DNA from: JAVBSX01 sp031549565
GTDB taxonomy: Bacteria; Planctomycetota; Planctomycetia; Pirellulales; Thermoguttaceae
Direction: 5' to 3'
NCBI GenBank assembly: GCA_031549565.1
Contig: JAVBPO010000127.1
Location: 1 to 23,839 of the forward strand
DNA: 23,839 bases
The notes beneath the pieces were generated by a model. The model was not told where the DNA came from. It did no database searches and worked only from the letters and a program-made list of their open reading frames with translations. This document shows positions 6,542-15,521 of this stretch, piece by piece. A program made the position numbers and the translations under genes. Within the stretch, counting starts at the first letter, position 1. Each line of letters begins with the position of its first letter.

Positions 6542-7108
6542 GTGAATATCATGACGTTAAATAAATCATTACCGGGACTATTCGTATTTATTGCGGCGGC
6601 TTTTCTCGCCCTATGCGTCGGGTGTCAAAAGCCGCAATCGGACACAACGGAAAAGCATGTCGCCGAAACGAAAGTCGACGATAAAAAGCCGATCGATTAC
6701 GATGATTATTTTGTACCGCAATTCCGTGTGATGATGAATGAATGTTTCGAATCGCCGTACGAAGGTATTCCCGAATTGAAAACCGAGGAAGAAAAAAATA
6801 AATACATCGAAATGGCGATGAATGAGATAAAATCCATTGCCCCTGATTTATTTCGTGCAACACCGGATTTGGTCGAATCTTTCAAAAACAAAACCTATGA
6901 CACGCAAAAGTGCAAGGACCAAATTCAAAAACATGTCGATTTGTTTAAGAGTTACGAGGTGGAATTGCCTATATCCACTTTGGTCATGATTGAAAAGTAT
7001 GAGAATAATTCGTTGGACGATCAAGGTTTGGAATTTTGCAAGCGCACTTTGGATATTCCAGCCAACAAACTGAAAGCTGAACTGGAAAATTACAACATTA
7101 AACAGTAA
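6542..7108 (+). CDS. Predicted lipoprotein of unknown function
   Basis: A 188-residue protein. The start is either GTG at 6542 or ATG at 6551 (three codons later); neither has a clear ribosome-binding site. The hydrophobic segment LPGLFVFIAAAFLALCVGC ends in a cysteine with Val-Gly before it, so lipid attachment is likely. The mature part is charged, begins with a Lys/Asp-rich linker (KPQSDTTEKHVAETKVDDKKPIDYDDYF), and then is predicted largely helical (Glu/Lys-rich, e.g. EEEKNKYIEMAMNEIK). I recognise no domain. Base composition is clearly more AT-rich than neighbouring genes (many AAA, ATT and GAT codons). It stands between the palindrome mosaic and a transposase relic, all of which suggests an acquired or fast-evolving gene. 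Confidence 0.65.
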   Translation: MNIMTLNKSLPGLFVFIAAAFLALCVGCQKPQSDTTEKHVAETKVDDKKPIDYDDYFVPQFRVMMNECFESPYEGIPELKTEEEKNKYIEMAMNEIKSIAPDLFRATPDLVESFKNKTYDTQKCKDQIQKHVDLFKSYEVELPISTLVMIEKYENNSLDDQGLEFCKRTLDIPANKLKAELENYNIKQ

Positions 7109-7140
7109 AGAAACGGAATCGGCGTCCGTGGCCTGGACTC

Positions 7141-7319
7141 GCGGTCAAATGTCGACGGGTGCAAAACCACCAGGACGGTTTTGACGAGGACGCGGCGGCA
7201 TGACGCCTGACGGTATCAAGTGAACCGTATGGGTGTAAACTGTCCGATTTTCCCGGGCGACGAGCGTGATGTTTACTGGAAAACTGTTCATTTTGCCTTT
7301 CAAAAATTTGCTCGCACCA
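7141..7319 (+). pseudogene. Decayed transposase 3' end and element terminus
   Basis: The DNA aligns to positions 3-141 at the left window edge. GCGGTCAAATGTCGACGGG matches GCGGTTGAAGCAGACGGG. After an insertion of about 25-40 bp, ACCGTATGGGTGTAAACTG matches ACCGGATGGGCGTGATCTG, then TTTACTGGAAA matches ATTACTGGAAA. In translation it reads VNRMGVNCPIF...YWK against VDRMGVICSIF...YWK, but the reading frame is broken upstream (stop codons, frameshift) and the final stop is lost. It closes with AAAATTTGCTCGCACCA, the counterpart of the element end at 125-141. It is a relic; the remainder of 7109-7458 holds no gene. Confidence 0.6.
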
Positions 7320-7458
7320 GTCGAACCTCATACGACAAAATGCTTTGTTTCTCTTGCTTTTTTCTTTTCGCGTCGGTAAATTGGTGTGTCGTGCTACCAT
7401 TTTCCCTGTACAAGAGGCGGGGTTCCCCTCGCTGTAAACACTGCTTTACACTTTACCT

Positions 7459-10400
7459 ATGAAACGATTCATCTTTGCTTTACTGATCGCTTTTTCATTA
7501 GCCGGGATCGTCCGGGCTGATGAACTGGACAACGTTTTCAAAAATCCGCCGGAATCGACCAAGCCTTGGTGCTATTGGTATTGGATTTCCGACAATATCA
7601 CCAAGGAAGGTATTACCAAGGACATCGAAGCGATGGCCCGGGTCGGGATCGGCGAAGCGATGATCGGCAATATCCTCGAAAAACAAGTCCCTTCCGGCGG
7701 CGTTCTCGTGCTGAGCGACCCGTGGTGGGACTGCGTGACCCACGCGATTCGTGAAGCGGACAAACATGGTATCAAAGTCGGCATGTTCAACTGTCCCGGC
7801 TGGAGCCAGTCGGGCGGGCCGTGGATCAAGCCAGAAGACGCGATGCGATACGTCGCCAGTGCGGAGTTGAAATTGACCGGTCCGCAAAAAGTCGAACAAA
7901 AATTGGAAACGCCGAAAGAGCACTTCCAGCAAATCGCGGTCCTTGCGTTCCCGGCTCCGAAAGCGGACGACGACACGATCGCCAAACACGCCCCGAAAAT
8001 CACGACCGAACCCGCCGTCGAAGGAGCGGACAAATGGTTCGACGATAATCTGAACACCACCTCCCCGATGCAGCCGCGGCCGCTCACGGTGAACCTCGAA
8101 GTCGAGCAGCCGTTCACCGCGCGAAGCTTGCTCCTGTATCCGGCGGTTGACGCGATTTCAGCGACTTGCCAACTCGACTATCAGGACGCCGACGGAACCT
8201 GGAAATCGGGACATGAATTGATCCATCTGAATCGGGAAAACACCGAAGTCAACGTCGGACCGATGCCGTTCGGACCGGTCGTCGCGTCGTTCCCGGCGAT
8301 TACGGCGAAAAAATTCCGGCTCACGTTCAAAGACGGCGGCGGAAAGGGACAAATTGCCGAAATGCAACTGTCCGCCGCGCCGCGAATCGAACGCTTCATT
8401 GAAAAGCAGCTCGGAAAAATGCACCCGACGCCGCTGCCGATGTGGGACACGTATCTTTGGCCCGAGCCGGTGCAGCCGGAAGACGCCGCGATGATCGTCG
8501 GCGAAAAGCAAATCCTCGACCTGTCCAAGTTCGTCGACGCCGACGGAACGCTCAAATGGGATGTTCCGGAAGGGGAATGGATCGTGCAACGGTACGGAAT
8601 GACGCCGACCGGGACGAAAAACGCGCCCGCCGCTCCGCAAGGGGAAGGGCTTGAAGTCGACAAAATGAATTCCCGACCTTTGAATAACCACTTCGATTCC
8701 TACGTCGGGCAAATCTTCAAAAAGATGCCGGCCAATCAGCGTCAAGGATTCCGGCACATGATCGCCGACAGTTACGAAATGGGTTCGGAAAACTGGACCG
8801 ACGGGTTCGAGGAAGACTTCCAGAAAACGTACGGATATGATCCGATCCGGTTTTTGCCGACGTTCACGGGCCGGATCGTCGGTTCCGCGGAGGAGTCGGA
8901 ACGGTTCCTTTGGGACCTGCGTCGTTTGGTTGCGGACCGGGTCGCCAAACATTACGTGGGTGCTTTGAAGGATATCGCGAACAAACACGGACTACGGCTT
9001 TGGCTGGAGAATTACGGACACTGGGGCTTCCCGGCGGAGTTTTTGCAGTACGGCGGCGCGTCGCAGGACATCGGCGGCGAATTTTGGTACGGAGCCGGCG
9101 ATTTGGGAAGCATTGAATGTCGCGCCGCGTCGTCCGCCGGACACATTTACGGCAAGCAGGTGATTTCGTCCGAAGCGTTCACATCGCCGTATTCGTTCAA
9201 ACAGCAGCCGCGCGACATTAAAACCCGCGGCGACTGGGCGTATTGCGAAGGAATCAACCATTTCGTGTTCCACGTCAACATCCATCAACCGTGGGACGAT
9301 AAAAAACCGGGCGTGTGCGCTTGGTTCGGAACAGATTTCAACCGGAACAGCACCTGGTTCGAAGCGTCGAAATCGTGGATCGAATATTGTCGCAGGGTCC
9401 ATGCGCTGCTGCAACAGGGGAACAACATCGCCGACGTCGCGTATTACATCGGCGACGACGCCCCGAAAATGACCGGACTCCGCAAGCCGATGCTTCCGCC
9501 CGGTTTTTCGTTCGATTACATCAACGGCGACGTGATTCGCGATAATCTGCAAGCGAGAAACGGGCGACTCGTTTTGCCGCACGGAACGCAATACCGGATT
9601 CTCGTTCTGCCCGACCTGAAGACGATGCGGCCGGAAACGCTGGAAAAACTCGTCAAGCTCGTCCGGGACGGTGCGGTGATTCTCGGCAATCCGCCGGAAA
9701 AATCGCCGAGTTTGAAAAATTATCCGAAAAGCGACGAACAGGTGAAAAAACTCGCCGCGGAACTCTGGGGCGATTGCGACGGAACGACAAAAACCGAACG
9801 GACGTTCGGAAAAGGGCGAGTTTTCCGGGGAATCGACTTGGTCGAAGCGATGAAGCGGCTCAATCTCGGCCCCGATCTCGTTTGTCCGAACGACGTGTTC
9901 TGGACCCACCGTCAAACGAAAAACGCGGACATCTATTTCCTGTCGAACCAGCAGCTCGAAAACCGGACGGAAACCTTGACGTTCCGGGTCGACGGCAAGC
10001 AGCCGGAGCTTTGGAATCCGGTCGACGGAACCGTGAAAGTTCCGGCGGTTTACCAGGCGAAAAACGGCGTCGTGGAACTCCCGATGTATCTCACGCCGGG
10101 CGAGTCGGTGTTCGTCGTCTTCCGCAACCGGATCGGCAATTTCGATCCGATCCAGCCGTCCGCGATGAACGAGCCGACGGCCGTTTGGACGCGGGAACCG
10201 AACAATCCGTACGTTTTGCACACTTCGCAAAACGGCAAATACTCGGTTGAAACGGTCTCCGGCAAGAAAATCGAACGGGAAGTCCGAAACCTCCCCGAAG
10301 CGAAAGAAATCGACGGAGCGTGGACCGTGAAATTCGATCCCGATTGGGGCGGACCCGCTTCGATCGAATTCGACCGGCTGGTTTCCTGGCCGGAGCACTC

Positions 10401-10782
10401 GGATTCCGGCGTGAAATACTATTCCGGGACCGCGGTGTACGAAAAGAAGATCGACGTGCCCGCGGATTTCCTCGGGAAGAACCGTAAGGTCCTGCTCGAA
10501 CTCGGCGAAGTGTACGGAATGGCGACCGTGAAGCTCGGCGGCAAGGAAATCGCAACGCTCTGGAATCCGCCGTACACGCTCGATGTGACGAAATTCGTCA
10601 AACCGGGCGAAAACACGTTGCAAATCGAAGTCGTGAACACCTGGTGGAACCGCTTGGTCGGCGACGAACAGCCGGGTGTGGACAAAAAGTTCACGTTCGC
10701 GACGACGAAAATTTGGAACGCGAATTCCGAGCTTCTCCCCGCCGGAGTGATCGGGCCGGTGAAGCTCGTCGTGGAACAGTGA
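7459..10782 (+). CDS. Secreted GH106-like glycoside hydrolase (putative alpha-L-rhamnosidase)
   Basis: A 1107-residue protein with a signal peptide (MKRFIFALLIAFSLAGIVRA). The start of the mature part, NPPESTKPWCYWYWISDNITKEGITKDIEAMARVGIGEAMI, is the typical opening of GH106 enzymes (PP...P..WW.W..G.IT..GI). Family-like blocks follow: SYEMGSENWTDGFEEDFQKTYGYDPI (about 437-462), WLENYGHWGFPAEF (about 515) and SSEAFTSPYSF (about 570). The C-terminal 150 residues (FDRLVSWPEHSDSGVKYYSGTAVYEKKIDVP and on) form a galactose-binding-like beta-sandwich as in GH2 N-terminal domains. GH106 removes terminal alpha-L-rhamnose, for example from pectic rhamnogalacturonan. Specificity here is inferred. No ribosome-binding site is visible before the ATG. 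It is a monocistronic gene closed by the 10793 terminator. Confidence 0.85.
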   Translation: MKRFIFALLIAFSLAGIVRADELDNVFKNPPESTKPWCYWYWISDNITKEGITKDIEAMARVGIGEAMIGNILEKQVPSGGVLVLSDPWWDCVTHAIREADKHGIKVGMFNCPGWSQSGGPWIKPEDAMRYVASAELKLTGPQKVEQKLETPKEHFQQIAVLAFPAPKADDDTIAKHAPKITTEPAVEGADKWFDDNLNTTSPMQPRPLTVNLEVEQPFTARSLLLYPAVDAISATCQLDYQDADGTWKSGHELIHLNRENTEVNVGPMPFGPVVASFPAITAKKFRLTFKDGGGKGQIAEMQLSAAPRIERFIEKQLGKMHPTPLPMWDTYLWPEPVQPEDAAMIVGEKQILDLSKFVDADGTLKWDVPEGEWIVQRYGMTPTGTKNAPAAPQGEGLEVDKMNSRPLNNHFDSYVGQIFKKMPANQRQGFRHMIADSYEMGSENWTDGFEEDFQKTYGYDPIRFLPTFTGRIVGSAEESERFLWDLRRLVADRVAKHYVGALKDIANKHGLRLWLENYGHWGFPAEFLQYGGASQDIGGEFWYGAGDLGSIECRAASSAGHIYGKQVISSEAFTSPYSFKQQPRDIKTRGDWAYCEGINHFVFHVNIHQPWDDKKPGVCAWFGTDFNRNSTWFEASKSWIEYCRRVHALLQQGNNIADVAYYIGDDAPKMTGLRKPMLPPGFSFDYINGDVIRDNLQARNGRLVLPHGTQYRILVLPDLKTMRPETLEKLVKLVRDGAVILGNPPEKSPSLKNYPKSDEQVKKLAAELWGDCDGTTKTERTFGKGRVFRGIDLVEAMKRLNLGPDLVCPNDVFWTHRQTKNADIYFLSNQQLENRTETLTFRVDGKQPELWNPVDGTVKVPAVYQAKNGVVELPMYLTPGESVFVVFRNRIGNFDPIQPSAMNEPTAVWTREPNNPYVLHTSQNGKYSVETVSGKKIEREVRNLPEAKEIDGAWTVKFDPDWGGPASIEFDRLVSWPEHSDSGVKYYSGTAVYEKKIDVPADFLGKNRKVLLELGEVYGMATVKLGGKEIATLWNPPYTLDVTKFVKPGENTLQIEVVNTWWNRLVGDEQPGVDKKFTFATTKIWNANSELLPAGVIGPVKLVVEQ

Positions 10783-10792
10783 TTCGTGAGAG

Positions 10793-10822
10793 TGCGCGGA
10801 CGAAGCGTCCGCGCATTTCGGT
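10793..10822. terminator. Terminator between convergent genes
   Basis: TGCGCGGACG (10793-10802) pairs perfectly with CGTCCGCGCA (10806-10815) over 10 bp with a 3-nt loop, followed by TTTCGGTTTATT on the plus strand. It sits 10 bp after the stop of the GH106-like gene and 7 bp from the end of the convergent propeller gene, so it may serve both, though the T-tract favours the plus direction. Confidence 0.75.
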
Positions 10823-12322
10823 TTATTCCGGTTCCTTGTAAGTCGCCTTTTCCGCTTCGCCGACGGCGAGGCGGTTCAAGGTTCTCCAGTCGACCTGAAC
10901 TGGTTCGACCATAAATTCCGGGACGTTGTACGATTTCATCAGCGCCCGACTGTACGTCGGATCGCTCCACGGCAACACAAACGGCTTGGAGCAGTTTCCC
11001 TGTTCGTCGAAGTGGGAAAAATAGAGCCGGGTGTACGAACCGTCGTCCCGGCGGGAACTGAAAATGAACCAGCGACCGTTGGACGACCAGTTGTGGAAAC
11101 TCTCCGTATCGTCGCTGTTCACTTCCGTGAGCGGACGAGCGAGTCCGGTTTCCATGTCTTTGACCCACAAATCGCTTTCGGGGTGCCAAATCGTAAAGAA
11201 CCCGTCGTTGCAAAGACAGTACATTAAATACCGCCCGCATGGGGACAGACGCGGATGCGAGGCGCTCTTTCCTTCCGCGGCGGCGTCAACGACGACTTCC
11301 GGTTCGCCGAACCGCCGCGCTTGCGGATCGAACGGTATTCGCATCACGTTGTAGTGCAAATCATGGTATTTCGCGGTGATCTCTGCTTTTCGCTCCGGAG
11401 TTTTCGGTTTCGATTTCATTTCCAGTTTCGCGCAGCAGTAATACAACCAACGTCCATCCTGGGAAAAGGACGGAAAGATTTCGAAATCGTCGTTCGTTTC
11501 CAAAATGTGCGAAATTTCGTTTTTCTCGACGTCGTAAAGAACCAGATCGGATTCCGTATCGAGAACTTCGAGCCGGTTTCGAGATTGCGTGTGGAAGATT
11601 TGGAACGTGTCGTTGACGGAAAACGCGACCAATTTCAACGTCGGGTGCCAAGCGGGATACGCCCCGGCGGAAATCGTTTGGTCGACTTTCAAGTCGACCT
11701 TCGACGCCGTTCCGTCTTGAACGACCACGGTTCCGGGTTGGTGATTCCGCAAATGAAAGAGCATGTTGTCCGTGCGGCGATCCTGGTAGGAATGACAATT
11801 GGCGCATTGTTTCAACGTTGTAGTGTCATTCTCGAAAATCCGGCGTTCGTCGTCGTTTTCCAAGTTGCGTTGATTGATCGTGATGTATTTGAAGTGTTCG
11901 TATCCCGGCTCGATCAAACGGTAGGAAATCCACGGGTCGATCGGCTCTTCGGCAACGCGGTTGACGATGCCGTCGAATTGACGCCATCCGTCCCCGTCCC
12001 TGGCGAAGACGTCGATTCGGATTTCACCTCCCCGGTTTTCCGCGAGCAGATTCTTCCAGGATCGAGGTGGTATCACGACCGTCTTTCCCGAAACGAGAGT
12101 CGACGGTCCCTTTTCGCCGGCCAGCCGGGTCAGGAATTCCGTACCGGTCTCCCGGACGGTGAAGTTCATCGGCGCGATGTTCGGCGGGATCGTGATCGAC
12201 GCGTAGTCCGGCTCAAGGACCGGCGCACGATTTGTCGGTGTCGCGTTTTCCGGAAGTTCAAGTCGTGAACAGGAAACGAACGACGGGAGGAGAATCAGAA
12301 AATAGAGGATTCCGTTTTTCAC
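10823..12322 (-). CDS. PD40/TolB-like beta-propeller lipoprotein with one CXXCH motif
   Basis: A 499-residue exported protein. MKNGILYFLILLPSFVSC is a signal with a cysteine at 18 (Val-Ser before it), so a lipoprotein is likely. A single CANCH (173-177) is a c-type haem-binding motif. It is followed by TolB-type propeller blades: SAGAYPAWHPTLKLVAFSVND, DFEIFPSFSQDGRWLYYCCAK, SHPRLSPCGRYLMYCLCND and FHNWSSNGRWFIFSSRRDDGSYTRLYF. The conserved style, including LENDDERRIFEND before the haem motif and SYNVPEFM near the end, matches a protein I know from gut Bacteroidales, where it neighbours a DUF6057 gene as here. The function is not established; sensing or electron transfer at the envelope is possible. 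It is the last gene of the hemD operon, 42 bp after the membrane protein gene. Confidence 0.75.
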   Translation of the reverse strand: MKNGILYFLILLPSFVSCSRLELPENATPTNRAPVLEPDYASITIPPNIAPMNFTVRETGTEFLTRLAGEKGPSTLVSGKTVVIPPRSWKNLLAENRGGEIRIDVFARDGDGWRQFDGIVNRVAEEPIDPWISYRLIEPGYEHFKYITINQRNLENDDERRIFENDTTTLKQCANCHSYQDRRTDNMLFHLRNHQPGTVVVQDGTASKVDLKVDQTISAGAYPAWHPTLKLVAFSVNDTFQIFHTQSRNRLEVLDTESDLVLYDVEKNEISHILETNDDFEIFPSFSQDGRWLYYCCAKLEMKSKPKTPERKAEITAKYHDLHYNVMRIPFDPQARRFGEPEVVVDAAAEGKSASHPRLSPCGRYLMYCLCNDGFFTIWHPESDLWVKDMETGLARPLTEVNSDDTESFHNWSSNGRWFIFSSRRDDGSYTRLYFSHFDEQGNCSKPFVLPWSDPTYSRALMKSYNVPEFMVEPVQVDWRTLNRLAVGEAEKATYKEPE

Positions 12323-12364
12323 AATATTAGGTACGAATGAAACAATGGCGACGGGACGTCTCGA

Positions 12365-14245
12365 TCAATAAACCGTCCATGGTGTCGGATCGCAATAGAA
12401 GCACCAGTACGTTTCCGGAAATCGTTCGGCGATTTTATAAGGGAGTTGGCTTTGACGCCCCTGTTGACGCAGCGTCGCCGTCGTCGTATGGAATTCGCGA
12501 TACCGCGATGCGACTTCCGGGGCGATCCATTTTTCCAGCCCTTCGATTTTCGTATCGAGGGCCGACGAACATAACAGGAGCGCTTCCTGGAAATGCGTCG
12601 GCATCCGGGTCGGTTGATCCGCAGCGATCCATCGTTGCCAGTATTCCAGGAATCCTTTAATGTCTTTCGAGAGCAACAGTTGCATCAGACGCAACTGCTT
12701 GACTTCCGGCGAAGCGGCGTCATAGTCGGTACGGCCGTATTCGTTGAAAATCATCGCATCGGCGCTGGTGTCAAGCTCGATCGCGTCGGGAGCCGTGATC
12801 TTCGGCGCCGCTTCCCGGCCGTCCCGAAACCGTTTCACCCAACCGCGATGAAACAACGTGTCTTCAAGCGGCTCGAGATACTTCTCCGCCAGCGCGGATT
12901 CGTCGTTTTCGGCGGCGCAGCGTGCGAGCGTTTTCAAGTTGGAGAGATTCGCTTCTTTCGAGACGAATTGGTTCATCGCCGCCTTGTACGCCATGCGGGG
13001 CAAGCCGAATTCGAGAAGGATATTCGGTCCGAAAACCCGGACGGTACCCACCGCGGCCCATCGGAGATCGGGGCGGCAAGAGTAGGGATAATAAAATTTA
13101 CGGTCGCCGATTTGACCGGTTTTCCATAACGCGAGATCTCGCATCAATATCTTTGCGCGCACGGGAAACCAGAGAGAATCGCGAACCTGGAGCATTTCCT
13201 CCCAACGTCGTTCCTCGAGAAGACGCCCCATCCGGACGAGTTCCAAAAAATCGGCATCATTGGCGGCATAACGTACGACACAATGGCATGACGCCAGAAG
13301 AACCACCAGGTTGAGGAGGAACGCGGCGGCCCCGACGTTTCGTGAGGGCGTTTCGGCTCGTTCTTTCCCGGAAATCAATGGAACCACCCACGGCAGGAGA
13401 AGCAGGACCAAAATCGGGTAGTGCGATGAATCGAGAGTAAATTCCAATTCGGGTCCCGTATAATTCGGAAACCCGACCAGGTAAACCATCTCAAGCGGCG
13501 TCATGACACAGTGACAACACCAGAACGCCGGCGGTACGATCACGCCGCAGCAGGCGAGCACGCCGGCACGATAAAATCGGCGTTTGTCCCCTGGAGTCAG
13601 GAATTCATGGAGGACGCAAAAATAAAGCCCAAGGAGCGAAAATATTCCCGCGAAATAATAGAGTATGACGCCGCCGCAACAGCCGAAAGAAAGACGCAGC
13701 CAAGGAGAAGTAATCCGGACGTAAAGTATCACGAAACCGAGCGAGGCGATCACCCCCAGCGGAACGCCCCAGAGATACGTCAACGGAAGTCCTTTGAAAA
13801 GAAGAATACCGGTGTCCGTGAAGTGAAAGAGGATCATCAACGCCGGGGCAAACGACACCACGACGAATCGGGGGGGGATCCTGAACGCGAGCGACGTCAA
13901 ATGCGCCGTCGTCAGGAGCAGGAACGTGTAAATCAGGCCGCCGAGGAAGGGATAACAGGAAAACTGAATCAAAAACGACGCCGCATAACGAAACGGTTCG
14001 CCGACGTGACGGAGATGTTCGAATAGGAAAGAACGGTTCCAGAGAAAAAGATCGTACTCTTGGAGAACATAGAGAAAATCGGCGTTGCGAAGTGAGACAT
14101 ACCAGACGCAAAACGCGAAGAACGAAAGAATCATCGCCACGTTCAAAATGCGAACATCGACGACCGGCAGGCGAAATTCTTCCCGTCGCGAGACCGCCTT
14201 CGGTTCGTGTTTCGGGGGAGCGGTTCGTTTTTTTCGTGCAACCAT
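12365..14245 (-). CDS. Polytopic membrane protein, DUF6057-like
   Basis: A 626-residue protein. After a basic N-terminal tail (MVARKKRTAPPKHEPKAVSRR) there are about 8-9 hydrophobic segments up to residue ~330 (for example ILNVAMILSFFAFCVWYVS, FLGGLIYTFLLLTTAHL, YPILVLLLLPWVVPLI, AAFLLNLVVLLASCHCVV). A soluble, helical, TPR-like C-terminal half follows and ends with HFQEALLLCSS...ISP-like EWIAPEVASRYREF and FPETYWCFY. The order of a polytopic domain and this tail resembles DUF6057 proteins of Bacteroidales, from memory. The function is unknown; neither transporter nor enzyme motifs are visible. It starts 8 bp after the hemD stop and is followed by the propeller lipoprotein, so the three are one transcription unit. 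Confidence 0.65.
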   Translation of the reverse strand: MVARKKRTAPPKHEPKAVSRREEFRLPVVDVRILNVAMILSFFAFCVWYVSLRNADFLYVLQEYDLFLWNRSFLFEHLRHVGEPFRYAASFLIQFSCYPFLGGLIYTFLLLTTAHLTSLAFRIPPRFVVVSFAPALMILFHFTDTGILLFKGLPLTYLWGVPLGVIASLGFVILYVRITSPWLRLSFGCCGGVILYYFAGIFSLLGLYFCVLHEFLTPGDKRRFYRAGVLACCGVIVPPAFWCCHCVMTPLEMVYLVGFPNYTGPELEFTLDSSHYPILVLLLLPWVVPLISGKERAETPSRNVGAAAFLLNLVVLLASCHCVVRYAANDADFLELVRMGRLLEERRWEEMLQVRDSLWFPVRAKILMRDLALWKTGQIGDRKFYYPYSCRPDLRWAAVGTVRVFGPNILLEFGLPRMAYKAAMNQFVSKEANLSNLKTLARCAAENDESALAEKYLEPLEDTLFHRGWVKRFRDGREAAPKITAPDAIELDTSADAMIFNEYGRTDYDAASPEVKQLRLMQLLLSKDIKGFLEYWQRWIAADQPTRMPTHFQEALLLCSSALDTKIEGLEKWIAPEVASRYREFHTTTATLRQQGRQSQLPYKIAERFPETYWCFYCDPTPWTVY

Positions 14246-14253
14246 GACACTAT

Positions 14254-15009
14254 TTATTTCATCGAACGCAAAACGGCATGAAACAGCCCCGGCATCGTCG
14301 CGTCTTTGCTTTCCACGGCGACTAGGAAACCGAGTTTGCGGATCGTATCGGACGTGATCGGGCTAAGGCTCGCCAGTTTCGTATGGCGGAGCGATTCCCC
14401 GAACATGCGGACCAGCGACGTCGCGATCGCGGAACTGGTACAGGTCGTCCAATCGATCCGGCGTGACTCCATGAGCGTAACGATTTTCGGATCCGGCGTC
14501 TCCACGTCGACGCTTTCATAAACGACGATTTCCTCGACGCCGTGTTCGTGTGAGTGAGCGGCGGCGAGTTCGCGGAGCATAACATCACGACCGCGGCTGG
14601 CCCTGACGAGCAGGATTTTTTTCCCTCGTTGTGCTTCGCAGCGGAGTGCGGCGACGACCCCTTCGGCGGTATGCGGATCAGGTACGATTTTAACGGGAAA
14701 ATTCCGATCTATCAAGGCGGCGGCGGTTCCCGGCCCGATTGCGCAGATTTTTGGAAAGCCGGCGAAGTGAACCGTTTGATAACGGTCCAGAAAAAACTCG
14801 ACGCCGTTGGCGCTGGCGAAAACGATCCAGTCGAAAGCATCAAGCCGATGCAGCACGTCGTCGACCGGCTCCCACGATTGCGGCGGTCGAATTTCAATGG
14901 TCGGTTGCGAAAGGACATCCAGCCCGGCGTCTCGAAAAAGCGTCCGAAGCGGCTCCTGCGACCGTTCGGGGCGGGTTAACAGTACGGTTCGTACGCTGAC
15001 AGGGGGCAT
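14254..15009 (-). CDS. hemD: Uroporphyrinogen-III synthase
   Basis: A 251-residue cytoplasmic enzyme that closes hydroxymethylbilane into uroporphyrinogen III, the branch point to haem, sirohaem and cobalamin. The two-lobed layout is visible: lobe one begins VLLTRPERSQEPLRTLFRDAG with FDWIVFASANGVEFFLDR (about 79-96). The linker region has AIGPGTAAAL (about 110-119), and lobe two has KKILLVRASRGRDVML and WTTCTSSAIATSLVRMFG (about 207-224). These TRP, F(T/A)S.NGV, GPGT and TSS.. blocks are the family hallmarks. Length is typical. It is first in the operon with the DUF6057-like and CXXCH proteins, with 8 bp to the next gene; pairing of tetrapyrrole synthesis with a putative haem protein may be meaningful. 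No ribosome-binding site is visible. Confidence 0.9.
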   Translation of the reverse strand: MPPVSVRTVLLTRPERSQEPLRTLFRDAGLDVLSQPTIEIRPPQSWEPVDDVLHRLDAFDWIVFASANGVEFFLDRYQTVHFAGFPKICAIGPGTAAALIDRNFPVKIVPDPHTAEGVVAALRCEAQRGKKILLVRASRGRDVMLRELAAAHSHEHGVEEIVVYESVDVETPDPKIVTLMESRRIDWTTCTSSAIATSLVRMFGESLRHTKLASLSPITSDTIRKLGFLVAVESKDATMPGLFHAVLRSMK

Positions 15010-15113
15010 ATTGGCAGAGGGGGCATGAACGGAAAACGGCGGCGACGAAAGACATTATACCACATTTCAGGCGAGGCAGCGTATTTTTATTTCCTTGTGA
15101 GAATTTGGCAACT

Positions 15114-15227
15114 TGGGACCGCAGGCATCTTGCCTGCACCTGGGTCTATGGGCTTCCAGCCCGTAGTGAACCCTCGGCTGGCTAGAAGCCTACCGACCCA
15201 GATGCAGGCTGGAAGCCTGCGGTCCCA
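15114..15227. repeat. MITE-like palindromic element, copy 1
   Basis: The 33-bp ends TGGGACCGCAGGC... and ...GCCTGCGGTCCCA are inverted repeats with 4 mismatches. Each arm contains its own small palindrome (GCAGGC-N5-GCCTGC), giving a clover-like structure over 114 bp. It has no coding capacity. It lies between hemD and the second hydrolase, in a 512-bp geneless space that holds this element, its relative at 15348 and otherwise plain sequence. Confidence 0.85.
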
Positions 15228-15347
15228 GGGAAGTCCCCAGAAAATTTTCAAACGGTTTCTCCGTGCGGCGCGACTACCTTTCAGGTTCGGAAACCGATAG
15301 AATGAGAGCGAATTGTGCGAACAAGTTTCCTTGTGAAACAAGCGACT

Positions 15348-15457
15348 TGGGACCGCAGGCATCTTCCCTGCCAGAGTGCGACTCGGGACGGTTTGCATGG
15401 AGCCTTTCGGGCTGGAATCCCGCTGACCCAAGTGCAGGCAAGATGCCTGCGGTCCCA
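15348..15457. repeat. MITE-like palindromic element, copy 2
   Basis: It has the same ends and plan as the element at 15114. The right arm, read in reverse, matches the left arm of copy 1 in 32 of 33 positions, while the left arm is eroded after 18 bp. The element ends about 64 bp before the ATG of the second hydrolase and could carry or disturb its promoter. Confidence 0.85.
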
Positions 15458-15521
15458 GCAATATCCCGTGAAAATTTGTATGTATCCCAATAAATCACAA
15501 CCGCGGAAAGAGAGAAACCCT

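Noticed and set aside
6319..6564. Small open frame before the unknown lipoprotein
   Set aside because: It has no ribosome-binding site, no recognisable protein features and overlaps the lipoprotein start; probably chance.
8992..10623. A long open frame (543 codons) antisense to the GH106-like gene, and similar ones antisense to ilvC, pckA and the propeller gene
   Set aside because: They are mirror frames produced by strong codon bias; the translations are Arg/Phe-rich with no domain, while the sense frames have clear families.
15315..15521. Upstream extension of the second glycoside hydrolase
   Set aside because: It translates the palindromic element at 15348-15457; signal peptide and purine-rich site place the start at 15522.
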